From: Dactylorhiza incarnata
Lineage: Eukaryota > Streptophyta > Magnoliopsida > Asparagales > Orchidaceae
Length of the DNA stretch: 64,000 bases
Assembly: GCA_033032865.1 (NCBI GenBank)
Contig: JAWHQI010000503.1
Span: 310,001-374,000, forward strand
Direction: 5' to 3'
The stretch's first letter is position 1, and each line of letters opens with the position of its first letter. The notes beneath the pieces were generated by a model. The model did not search any database. It was not told the DNA's origin and saw nothing but the letters and a program-made list of their open reading frames with translations. The translations under genes were made by a program, and so were the position numbers. Positions 42,417-51,253 of this stretch are shown here, piece by piece.

Positions 42417-43884
42417 TGTTGAAACCGAGACTTGCGAACAAGACTTAGTTTCTGTGGAGTTCGGGGCCCTCAGCAAGCTGAGGGGCGACCAACCCTTACT
42501 TCCCCCAAGGGAGAGCTCTAGGTTGAAGGTGTTGGAACTAGGGACTGGACCAAGGGCTTAGTGGGGAGGTCCCGCCACATACCCGGAAGCCCCTCAGGAA
42601 CTTCCCCTCCCAAGCCACTACTAAGCTTGGGCACCACTGGAGGCTCTCCTCACCCCCCTAGAGAGACTTGGGGAGGGAGAGAGAGTGAGAGAGCTAGCCT
42701 AGAATGAGATCCTCTCAAATGGTGCCCCCTTGGTCCTATTTATAGGATTTCTGAAGTTGGGCTGCTAATAGCTGAAAACTGGTCCGCCAGATTACCAAAA
42801 TACCCTTGAACTGGGCTGCAGATAGCCAAATCCCGCTGTTCTTGGACTGCGAATAACCAAAACTGGACTGCGAATAGCCAAATCCCGCTACTCTTGGGCG
42901 CTAAACGCAGACCGAATGCCCTCCCGAGCTCGCCCCCTACTGGATGGGAGCGGGGGCGAGCTCCCAGGGCAGCAGCCCGGGCTCGCCCCCCCTGGCTGGG
43001 AGCGGGGGCGAGCTCCCAGGGCAGCAGCCCGGGCTCGCCCCCTTAGCTGGGAGCGGGGGCGAGCTCCCCGGGCAGCAGCCCGGGCTCGCCCCCTTAGCTG
43101 GGAGCGGGGGCGAGCTCCCCGGGCAGCAGCCCGGGCTCGCCCCCTTAGCTGGGAGCGGGGGCGAGCTCCCCGGGCAGCAGCCCGGGCTCGCCCCCTTAGC
43201 TGGGAGCGGGGGCGAGCTCCCCGGGCAGCAGCCCGGGCTCGCCCCCTTAGCTGGGAGCGGGGGCGAGCTCCCAGGGCAACAGCCCGGGCTCGCCCCCTTA
43301 GCTGGGAGCGGGGGCGAGCTCCCCGGGCAGCAGCCCGGGCTCGCCCCCTTAGCTGGGAGCGGGGGCGAGCTCCCCGGGCAGCAGCCCGGGCTCGCCCCCT
43401 TAGCTGGGAGCGGGGGCGAGCTCCCCGGGCAGCAGCCCGGGCTCGCCCCCTTAGCTGGGAGCGGGGGCGAGCTCCCCGGGCAGCAGCCCGGGCTCGCCCC
43501 CCTAGCGGGGAGCGGGGGCGAGCTCCCAGGGCAACAGCGCGGGCTCGCCCCCTTAGCTGGGAGCGGGGGCGAGCTCCCCGGGCAGCAGCCCGGGCTCGCC
43601 CCCTTAGCTGGGAGCGGGGGCGAGCTCCCCGGGCAGCAGCCCGGGCTCGCCCCCTTAGCTGGGAGCGGGGGCGAGCTCCCCGGGCAGCAGCCCGGGCTCG
43701 CCCCCTTAGCTGGGAGCGGGGGCGAGCTCCCCGGGCAGCAGCCCGGGCTCGCCCCCCTAGCGGGGGACCTGTCCCTCCACCTCTCGTCCCCCTTGCCTCT
43801 ACCTCCCTTCCTGCATGGGTCGATGCTACCATGATGCTCCAATGAGTCTCCGGGAGTATGCTCGGCGAATATCGGGGTTGTACA
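42417..43884 (-). repeat. 5' LTR of B3
   Basis: The same length as its partner, with the same number of array units and two visible differences. Confidence 0.93.
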
Positions 43885-43889
43885 GTGAT

Positions 43890-46060
43890 TGCCAAAATCA
43901 TATTGGATTCCATGTACTAAATTAAGCTACTCAACTTATTTAAAATGCAGCAAAATATTTTATAATCATCAGAAACCTGAATGCAAGAAATAAACCTTAG
44001 TAGAAAGGCAGAAACCTGATTATAAGAAATAAAGTTATCCTGCACCCAAGGTAGACTGCATTTAGTGAAATTGAGAAATCAAGATGAACATAAAGAAGAA
44101 TGTGGAAGAATTTCATAATACCTTGTGAGACTATTGGATGGGGGGTCATGTGATGAAGCTTTCAACTCTACCATTGAAGGAATTGATGATTTCATCCTGC
44201 ACCCAACATAGACCACACTGAGTGAAATTGAGTTAACAAAAAAGAGGCATTTGATGTGTTCTGGTGCTTGCTCGCTACATTGTTTTCCCAGTAAAAATCT
44301 CTTGTATATACGGATCTAAAGATTGCCATAAATCCTCAAGCTCTTTGGAAGAACTTTGACACTTTATTTATGAAGCAAGGAGAAACAGTTCATGATTTTA
44401 TTGCAAGAACTATAAATGTTATCAATCAAATAAGGAGCTTAGGAGATACCAACATAGAAGAGTCTAAAGTCTCGTGAACATAGACTTAAGAGAGCCTCAC
44501 AATCTTAGATCAAGTCTAAACACTCAATGTACTCACAATGATAGAATTAATGGGATTACTAAAGTCCAGTTCACTAAAAAAATATCAGTAAACACCAGGA
44601 AAGCAGAACTGGTATTGTATAATATGTAAAAAAATCACAATAGATTATGTAGTGCAAAAAGTGAAAACTATGATTCATAAATCCAAAATCAAAATAGCTG
44701 GGATAAATGACCCTACAACCTCAGGTTGGATAAATCCTGCAGGACATATACGTCGTGTATTGTTTTAGGAGAAAATAGGAATAACAAGAGAGAAACAACC
44801 TCCAACTTAGGGCAAGGAGAAGATGCTCTACAAAGGAATTCGGAGAAACAACTTCCAACCTCGACAAAGGAGACTCCACTGCTCTCTTAGGACAAACACC
44901 AAGACAGCAAGCGACGAGAGAGGGGGAGGGTCGGTCGGCCTCCTGGATGGCTCCTCCTCTCGGCTGGACGGAAGACAGGCTGGGACGGTCCTAATCGAAC
45001 GAGAGGAAAGGGGGCTCGCCGTAGCAGGAGGTTCGTCAGAGGAATGATGCGTAGAGAGAGAGGCGGCGAACTCTGCGATCGGGAGAGGGCGGCGGTTCGT
45101 TTTCGCGAAAACAAAAGGGGAGGGGCAATAGTTCGGCTGGGGATGGATTAGGTTTAGGTTTTTTGTTTTATAACCTAAGATGACTCACTATCCGCACACC
45201 AAGTCTCGGCTATCCGCACACCATCATTTAAAATAAACTTAAATTTAAGGCATTACAAATTTCGCGGTACCCGAGATTATTTTGAGTATTTTAATGAAAT
45301 CCAGAGACTAATTTCGCGGTACCCTGGCCGATCACTCCTTCGGCCTCGCGAAATCGGGATTAATGAGAGAAGTTTCTTGCTTGGCATGTCGGTACCAGGA
45401 GAGGAAGTCCTGATCTTGTGAGGAGGAAGGGGAAGAGGGAAAGAGGCGACAGATGGCCGAATGAACGCGTCGTGATGGAGGGAGCGGGGAAGGGTTTTAG
45501 ATGAGCGGGTGAGGGCGAAATGGAAGATCGGGAAAATGGCGAAATGGAAGATCGGTGAGGGCAGAATGTGATCCCACGCCTTTAATAGGACGACTCTTCA
45601 GTTTGATCGGACGATCAGAATTTGTTGGTCGACAACACGGATGACGACCTTCGACACAAGTGCTATAAGGACGGGGGATCTTTGGTGTTCAGAGCGGCTA
45701 GGATGCAAAGTTGATCAGTTTCACGAAGGGAGAACTTGTGGTTTGCGAGTATAGAAAACCGAGGGAGAAAATTTAATGTGTTTTATAACAATTTTAGTGT
45801 GTGAATGGTCATTTGTGGGTTGCAGTTAATAATTGCATATATTATTTAAAAAGTGGGACTAAAATATTAGTCACGTATTAGATGTAACTGTGTCTAATAT
45901 AAACTTATTCATCACGAATCAACCAAACAATGACTAATGCTTTCTTTTTTGCCACGAATTAGCTAATACTTGCTTATTAGCCATAAATTATTTGATAAAT
46001 AATCATTATTTCACTCATATCCCCTTGGACGGAATATCTTCTAAGCTTTTTGATGACAAA
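43890..46060. other. CACTA right interior, no intact gene
   Basis: AT-rich with a GC-rich part at 44890-45130 and 45380-45560. A 23-base duplication GGCGAAATGGAAGATCGG lies at 45515-45560. AATTTCGCGGTACCC occurs twice (45256-45270 and 45308-45322). No domain is recognised in the frames at 44823-45114. Confidence 0.45.
44340..44476 (+). pseudogene. Short copia gag (UBN2) fragment within the CACTA element
   Basis: The plus-strand frame reads ALWKNFDTLFMKQGETVHDF and then IARTINVINQIRSLGD before a stop. This pattern, with KxGE(S/T)V.(D/E)F and a NQ.(R/K)S.G turn, is the UBN2 gag core of plant copia elements. No LTR or further domain is near, so it is an isolated relic or a captured fragment. 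Confidence 0.65.
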
Positions 46061-46079
46061 TATTGATTGAAAATGTTAT

Positions 46080-46260
46080 ATTTTGATGACGTTTTAAAAA
46101 TAATCGTCACAAAAGATAAACATGTATGTTGACGTTTTGTATGAAAAACGTGGGCAATGCTAAAATATTGTATTGGTGACGTTTTTGAAAAAAATCGTCG
46201 CTAAATTGAAAACTAACGGCGACGCTTTAAAAAACGTCGCAATAAAAACGTCGTTGTAAA
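46080..46260. repeat. Right subterminal repeats of the CACTA element
   Basis: Repeated GACGTTTT and AAAACGTC units, mirror partners of the left subterminal region. Confidence 0.85.
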
Positions 46261-46327
46261 GTCTATATCTTGTAGTGGTTGCTCAGTACTTGGAACTCAG
46301 TGCTTGTTCCAACCTCCTCTGATACCA

Positions 46328-46976
46328 TGTGAAATTTCAAGATCTATGGAACACTGAGACAAGTACACCAAGAATGAACAAAAAATACTTCTTTATTGCT
46401 TGACAAGTAGTTACAACAATTACAAGAGAATGGGCTGAATACAAGTCGCATACAACTTGATTCACAACAACCGAAAGTAAGGAACAACAACTGGTCGCAG
46501 ACAGAGTCTGCTTCTCCACAACTCGCTAGCGCCTGACGCTAGCGATAGCGCCTGACGCTAGCGATAGCGTCTGCGCTATCTCAGACCGCTCGAGCTCGCT
46601 GCTTGCACACTCTCCTGATCAGCCCGCGGATGCAGACCGCCAGATCACAACAAGCTGCTAGCGCCTGCGCTACCCGCTACCGCCGGCGCTATCTCAGCGA
46701 ACTCAACACAACTCGCGTGCCTTGCTCTAGGTCGCTCCGAACTCACTCCGAGTTCACTCCCACTTGAGACCGCCAGATCAGACTGCCCGAGTTCTCCTGT
46801 CGAACTTACTCCAAGTTCGCTCTGACTTAGACCGCCAATAGAGACCGCCCAAGTCGACCTCTTTCTCTGATATACTCTGTAGGGGGATTGCCCCCCTATT
46901 TATAGATTCCGGAGCCGCCACCTGGAAGCTGGGCTAGCATCGGCGCTAGCGCTAGCTCAATTCACAAATCTCAACA
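46328..46976 (-). repeat. 5' LTR of D
   Basis: 649 bp, the partner of 8791-9431, with many single-base differences and a small duplication in the GCTAGCG cluster (46522-46580). This LTR pair is visibly more diverged than those of F or B3, in line with D being the older host element. Confidence 0.88.
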
Positions 46977-47062
46977 CTTCTATCATAAAAAGTGAAGATC
47001 TGATCGGCATGGGCATAACCATCGAAATATGGATTCCTGAAGTTTTTTTATATCTAGACTTT

Positions 47063-47282
47063 GGCTTAGTTTGGCGCGGCAGTGGGGCTTCTGCGGAAAT
47101 CATCCGCGCCGCTGGACCGTAACCGCGGTTCCTGCGATGCAGATGATTTTTGCAGAAATCCAGCGGTTTTGTGCGGCGGGCAGAGCCCCACCGCCTGACC
47201 GCAAGATTTGCCAACAAGCGGAATGTCGGCGGGACAGTTTCGTCCACGCGACCGGCGCAAATCCACCCCGCCAAACGGAGCC
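47063..47282. mobile_element. MITE inserted in the last LTR of the TRIM-like element
   Basis: GC-rich 220-bp insert with ends GGCTTAGTTTGGCG and, on the complement, GGCTCCGTTTGGCGGG. TTT is on both sides (47060-47062 and 47283-47285). The complete sister LTR at 7392-7771 has the uninterrupted GACTTTATCTCC, so the insertion and its 3-bp TSD are confirmed within the window. Confidence 0.85.
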
Positions 47283-47514
47283 TTTATCTCTCCATAACAG
47301 ATGCTATTTATTATATTATGAAAGTTATATTTACATCAGTTTTTTTAATGTTTTTGTAAGGCTATATAAAGCCATTATGTCAACCTTGTATGAAACTCTG
47401 ATTTTAAATAAAAACTCTTATTTGAAGCATTGTAGCATTTGGAGAAACATCTTCTCTACCGACTCCCCCTTCCTTTCTTCTTTTTTTATGTTATTTTCTT
47501 CTTAAATTTCAAGA

Positions 47515-47539
47515 TAAATTTCCTCTTGTTCAAGTGATT
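47515..47539 (+). pseudogene. WAK1 exon 2 remnant
   Basis: The 25 bases read TAAATTTCCTCTTGTTCAAG and then TGATT, matching the end of WAK2 exon 2 (52328-52352). On the left they touch the TRIM LTR edge; on the right, a copia LTR. They mark where WAK1 continued before it was broken. Confidence 0.8.
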
Positions 47540-48250
47540 GTTAAAATCAACGAAACCCGAAGTGAAAATAAAACTGATTCGAGCTCTCTTGGTTTATTCT
47601 TCTCAGAGGGATACATATATACACATGATATTAATTTCTAAGCCATCGTTATATCCTACTAATACAAAAATTAATATATAAAATAACAGCCCCCTCAAGT
47701 TGGCACATGTACATCGTAGGTGTGTAACTTGCCCGTTAGAAAAACAAACTGTAGCTGCGCAAGGAGCTTTGTGAAGATGTCAGCCAGTTGAAATTATGAT
47801 TGCAAATGAGCAGTAATGCTTTTCCCGGTTTGAATTTGCTCACGAATATAATGACAATCAATCTCTATGTGATTTGTCCTCGAGCGGTTTTTATTTGCAT
47901 TGGCATAAAAAGAGTCCTCGAGCGGATTTTTCCTCTTCGATGCCCAATAAGAATTTTAGTGTTCCCAAGTCTTTGATGCGGAAGCTTTAAAGCGGCGGAG
48001 TTGTTCCCAGCCATGATGATGTCGTCCACATATATCCACATATACAAGAAGTCCCATGAAGATTCCATTTTTGCAATAGCTGAAAAGTGAATAGTCGGCT
48101 AGGGATTGAAAAAAACCATACCATATATATTAATTAGGGTGTCCGTCAACTTGTTAAACCAATTCTTTGATGCCTGTCGAAGTCCGTAAATAGATTTTCA
48201 GAGGCGGCAAACAAGGCCATCACGCTCCTCTCTGAATCGCTGGTTTGGGA
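47538..48250 (-). mobile_element. Copia relic E (3' LTR plus RNase H/RT fragments)
   Basis: A small LTR (about 47538-47691, TGTTAAAATC...AAATAACA) is next to a polypurine segment GAGGGGGCTG. Then, on the minus strand, come RNase H residues LADIFTKLLAQ and an RT piece with the catalytic motif YVDDIIMAG (about 48015) and RKSIYGLRQASKNWF (about 48180). The 5' part is absent. Several stops and frame changes. Confidence 0.75.
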
Positions 48251-48358
48251 AGTAATAGCCGCCAAGAAAATCAGTGTTATTCTGAGAAAAATTATCAAAC
48301 TTTATGTAATGAGCTAAATGATAACTTGTACCTAAAGAACCGGCTTGTTATTGATAAG

Positions 48359-49959
48359 TGATAGTGCATATATATATATCATAGTTTGAGTTTTCATTTT
48401 AAATAATTAATTAATGTTTTGTTCAATTTTAAACGTAATTTACTTTGTTTTGTACTTTCAGACTAGCTTGAGAGAAGTTCCGGAGAATTTCCAGCATTTT
48501 GATTCACGGATAGCAAAAAGTTAAAATTGCACACCCTCGAGGTTCAGGGCGTGACTGATGGAGATGGAGTCGTCCCGCCCAACTGTGTTGATACCCGCAG
48601 CAACCACAAGCAACGCTACGAACTCCGCGCACGGCCACGTGCGGCCGCATAGCTCTTGGTTGGAGTTTTATGGTTAATTTAATTATGTTTTAGTTTTAAG
48701 TGTTGTTTAGTATTACTGTTTTAATTTCATGCCTTAATGCATGTATAACTTTATAAGACAGATTGGAGGGGAAATGAAAGGGATGATATTATTTTGGTAA
48801 GAAATAGAAACAGGAAGCTGCTAGGGTTGGCCGCTCGGTTTTCCCCGCACTGTGCCGCCGAACTCTTCTCGTGCGAGAGCTGCTCGCTGCCCCATCCCCC
48901 TCTGCTGACCATGGACGACGGCAGTGCCAGACCCCTCACCGTCTGGTGTGATTCCGGTGGAACCTGCGCCCCTATCTCCGTCCGGTGTGACTACGGTGGA
49001 TCCCGTGGTAGAGAGATTCTCCACATCGTCTGGAGTGATCATGGGTAACGACATTCTCTACTTTGGTGCGTTTCCCTTCTCCTTAATTATATGCTTTTGT
49101 GTTGTATTTCGGTGGATGAGGCCGGGTACCCGGTGTTGTTTAGATCCGTTGGTATTTCGTCGAGTTCGTTGCGTTTTGTCTCTCAAATTTGTTGGGATTG
49201 TTAAGGATTTGGTTTTCTTGATTGCGTATCAGCTAGATCACGTTCCCTGTTCCTCCCATCAGGTCGTGACCCTTTAAGCTCACTTTAAATTTACACGCCC
49301 CCAGGTCAGGGCGTGTCCTCTCCTATAACAACAAAAGGGCCAACATTCACCCCCTGACACGGTTGTTTCATCTTGCATATTTACACGCCCTTGGTTAGGG
49401 CGTGCTCAACAAAGTTATGACGAAAAATCACGCTTTCACTCCCTGCGTTTTTCAGGTTAAATTTGGCGATTTTTCTCCAGTTACACGCCTTTGGTTAGAG
49501 CGTGACCGAGTGCGCGTGCTTCAAAAAATTCAGCTATAAATTCCATCCAATTCGAGGAGTTCTCTATCCAGTTTGTCTTAGATTGAATCATTTTTAATTC
49601 ATTTTCAGCACTTCTTATTGTCTTTTCTACTTGTTCTTACATCTCTAGCAATTGTCTTTCCAATGTAAACTTTACTTTCTTGTAATTGTCTTTTTTATTT
49701 TAGTGATGCGAATATTGTTTTTTTTTTCTTGATCTCTTGCTCTTTTCTTTTAGTTTTATAATTCCATTTATGATTTTTATTTTCAGAAGTCGCATCATGA
49801 TTCGCCAATAAATTAATAGAATATAATGAGTAGAAGTACTCGACAAGTCCCGTGAAATACGACACTTGATATTCCTAAATATCTTACGCTATAATTAATA
49901 GGTACACTTCCCTATAGTTTATAGAATTAGAGAAATACATCTCTAAATTTTACGTATCA
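48359..49959 (+). mobile_element. Solo LTR J (1601 bp) with intact TSD
   Basis: Edges TGATAGTGCATATA and TTACGTATCA, flanked by ATAAG (48354-48358 and 49960-49964). No internal sequence. A plus-strand TATAAA (49535-49540) gives the likely orientation. Upstream of it are four copies of a CACGCCC-loop-GGGCGTG element. The length suggests a gypsy family, but no coding sequence proves it. The 84-codon frame at 48794 has no known domain. Confidence 0.75.
48528..49505. repeat. Four CACGCCC/GGGCGTG hairpin motifs in U3 of J
   Basis: Perfect copies at 49293-49316 (8-base arms) and 49384-49404 (7-base arms); diverged copies at 49484-49504 and 48530-48554. The loops share GGTTA or GGTCA. Confidence 0.8.
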
Positions 49960-49964
49960 ATAAG

Positions 49965-51150
49965 GGAGGCTCTTGAAAGTTGAAACATATTTAATGTTGA
50001 AACAAACAATTATTAATGAAAAGTAGTTTGTTGATCGGAATTTATTTAATTTTTTATTACTTTCCTTCATTTTTTATCACTTGCAATAATATTTTTTTTT
50101 AGTTTTGAATTGAATTTTTATAAAAAAAATTTAAATCTTTTATTTGGTGCCTTGGTCAGACAAAAATCCTGTGTCTATTACTACCTATATTTGCAGCTTA
50201 TAAGCATCACCTCAGAACTCATGATATTAGGGTTTACTTTGACTTGGATGTAAAATATTATAATAATTTTGCAAGATTATATTGTTGGCAAATGAATCGA
50301 GAAATCTTAACTTTTGGGGGGTGCTTATATCTGCAGTTTCATATGATATTTACAATCCATAGTAAAAAAAAATTTAAAATTGATTTTTATTTTATTTTCT
50401 CTCAGATATGAACAAGAGAAATATCTGCAGCGATCTTGAGGAGTGCTGCGGCGAAACCTGAGGGCTTTTCTGCGAGCTCGAGCCGTGAGGAAGAAGAACT
50501 AGGGAAGCTCGAGCAAATCTCATCCCCCCTCCGACCTCTTCATTCCAGAACCTGAAGAACACGATATTCTCAAGAATGGCAAGCTTCTCAGTACTTGCAT
50601 ACGAGAGCTCTTAAGAGGGGCCGCATGCTTGTGCAAGAATTCCGTCGATTCCGGAGGTTTACATTCCGTGCTCTTATATGACAGATTTTACCGTCCATTA
50701 GTATTTGATTGTCACGATAGCTCTCGGGTCAAGTTTAGAAATTGTAGCAGATCTGTGTCTTCTCTGAAGCATCGACAGAAGTAGTAGGGCAGTTCACATC
50801 TTACTATGGAGGCTTCGGAGGGAGTAACACGCCTGCCTGGCGGACTCTCGACGGAGAACGGTGGACAACGGAGCAGCTCGGCGCGGGGAGAGCAAAAGCG
50901 TCTAGGAGGATTGCGAAAATGGGAAGGAACAAGAAAAGTGGCTGCAAATAGATAGTTTTTTTTTCAATGTTATTTGGAATTAATTTGATTACATTTGGGG
51001 CGGTAAATATCTATTTGGGGGCTCTTTTCTTGGGGTGGTATGCGGCTTGGAGAGAGAATTTGTTTTGGGTGTTGACATTATATGAAGTCCCGAGTTATGA
51101 CGTACTAATAACATTGCTTTTTTAATTTAAGAGCCGTTTACTTTGACCCG
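49965..51150. other. Intergenic region upstream of WAK2
   Basis: AT-rich. No gene or complete element is recognised. GC-richer sequence at 50440-50950 has no open frame of note. Confidence 0.45.
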
Positions 51151-51190
51151 TTCAACTCTGAGCCCCCTTCATTCTCCGGTTTAAATAAAA
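51143..51190 (+). promoter_or_regulatory. Putative WAK2 promoter elements
   Basis: A W-box core TTGACC at 51143-51148, conserved in the WAK1 upstream region, and a TTTAAATAAAA segment at 51180-51190, 64 bases before the start codon, as a possible TATA region. WRKY regulation is inference from the motif. Confidence 0.4.
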
Positions 51191-51253
51191 TCCCCACGGC
51201 TTAATTACTGCAGCTACACAACCACGGCCACATCAGCAAGAGAAAGAGCTAGA

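Larger units (their letters stand above)
35728..43884 (-). mobile_element. Young non-autonomous LTR retrotransposon B3 with giant tandem array
   Basis: Minus-strand element with two 1468-bp LTRs (35728-37195 and 42417-43884) and TSD GTGAT (35723-35727 and 43885-43889). A polypurine segment GGAAAGAGCGGGGATTG abuts the 3' LTR. A TGGTGCGGTGAGCG segment two bases from the 5' LTR may be the primer site. Internally it has only a shortened gag-like gene (41248-42369) and a 3.6-kb array of 45-bp units. No protease, RT or integrase is found. The LTRs differ at two positions by eye (36254 against 42943, and a C/G near 43529), so the insertion is recent. It is related to the solo LTRs at 4181 and 7847 and the LTR at 62261. 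Confidence 0.92.
23927..46277. mobile_element. Non-autonomous CACTA transposon carrying nested retrotransposons
   Basis: The left end is CACTGCAACAAAATCG. The right end on the complement is CACTACAAGATATAG, the CACTA/EnSpm terminus. The 3-bp TSD GTT is at 23924-23926 and 46278-46280. Both subterminal regions hold many GTGACG...AAACGTCA units, as expected for CACTA transposase binding regions. Without A2 and B3 it is about 6.1 kb. I find no transposase-like (TNP2/TNPD) frame in 23927-26916, 34978-35722 or 43890-46277, so it is probably non-autonomous. It is inserted in the 5' leader of D, 7 bp from the gag start. Confidence 0.9.
8791..46976 (-). mobile_element. Copia retrotransposon D, split by F and a CACTA element
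   Basis: Ty1/copia element on the minus strand. The left LTR (8791-9431) is the 3' LTR and the right LTR (46328-46976) is the 5' LTR. The TSD CTTCT occurs at 8786-8790 and 46977-46981. The primer site TGGTATCAGAG abuts the 5' LTR (46317-46327 on the complement), and a polypurine tract AAGGGGGAG abuts the 3' LTR (9432-9441). Without the 10.4-kb F and the 22.4-kb CACTA insert it is about 5.5 kb, a normal copia size. The order gag, protease, integrase, reverse transcriptase, RNase H is that of copia. It sits inside the last LTR of the TRIM-like element. Confidence 0.92.
6961..47514 (+). mobile_element. TRIM-like retrotransposon in tandem (LTR-int-LTR-int-LTR), split by later insertions
   Basis: A small plus-strand element with no coding capacity. 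The pieces are a truncated LTR end (6961 to about 7012) followed by a primer site read as TTGTATCAGAGCT, a non-coding internal region (about 7013-7391), a complete 380-bp LTR (7392-7771), the primer site TGGTATCAGAGC (7772-7783), a second internal copy (7772-7846 and 8471-8718) and a last LTR in two parts (8719-8790 and 46982-47514). The two internal copies share long segments, including the polypurine region next to each LTR (AGAGGGTG and GGGAGGG). Non-autonomous miniature retrotransposons in such tandem form are known in plants. The 8791-46981 gap is copia D plus one TSD copy. The element lies between WAK1 exon 1 and the exon 2 remnant. Confidence 0.8.

Noticed and set aside
44823..45114. 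Captured host gene fragment in the CACTA element
   Set aside because: GC-rich with short frames on both strands, but I recognise no protein family; left as unassigned sequence.
48794..49277. Possible small genes (84 and 117 codons)
   Set aside because: They lie inside solo LTR J, overlap in different frames and show no domain.
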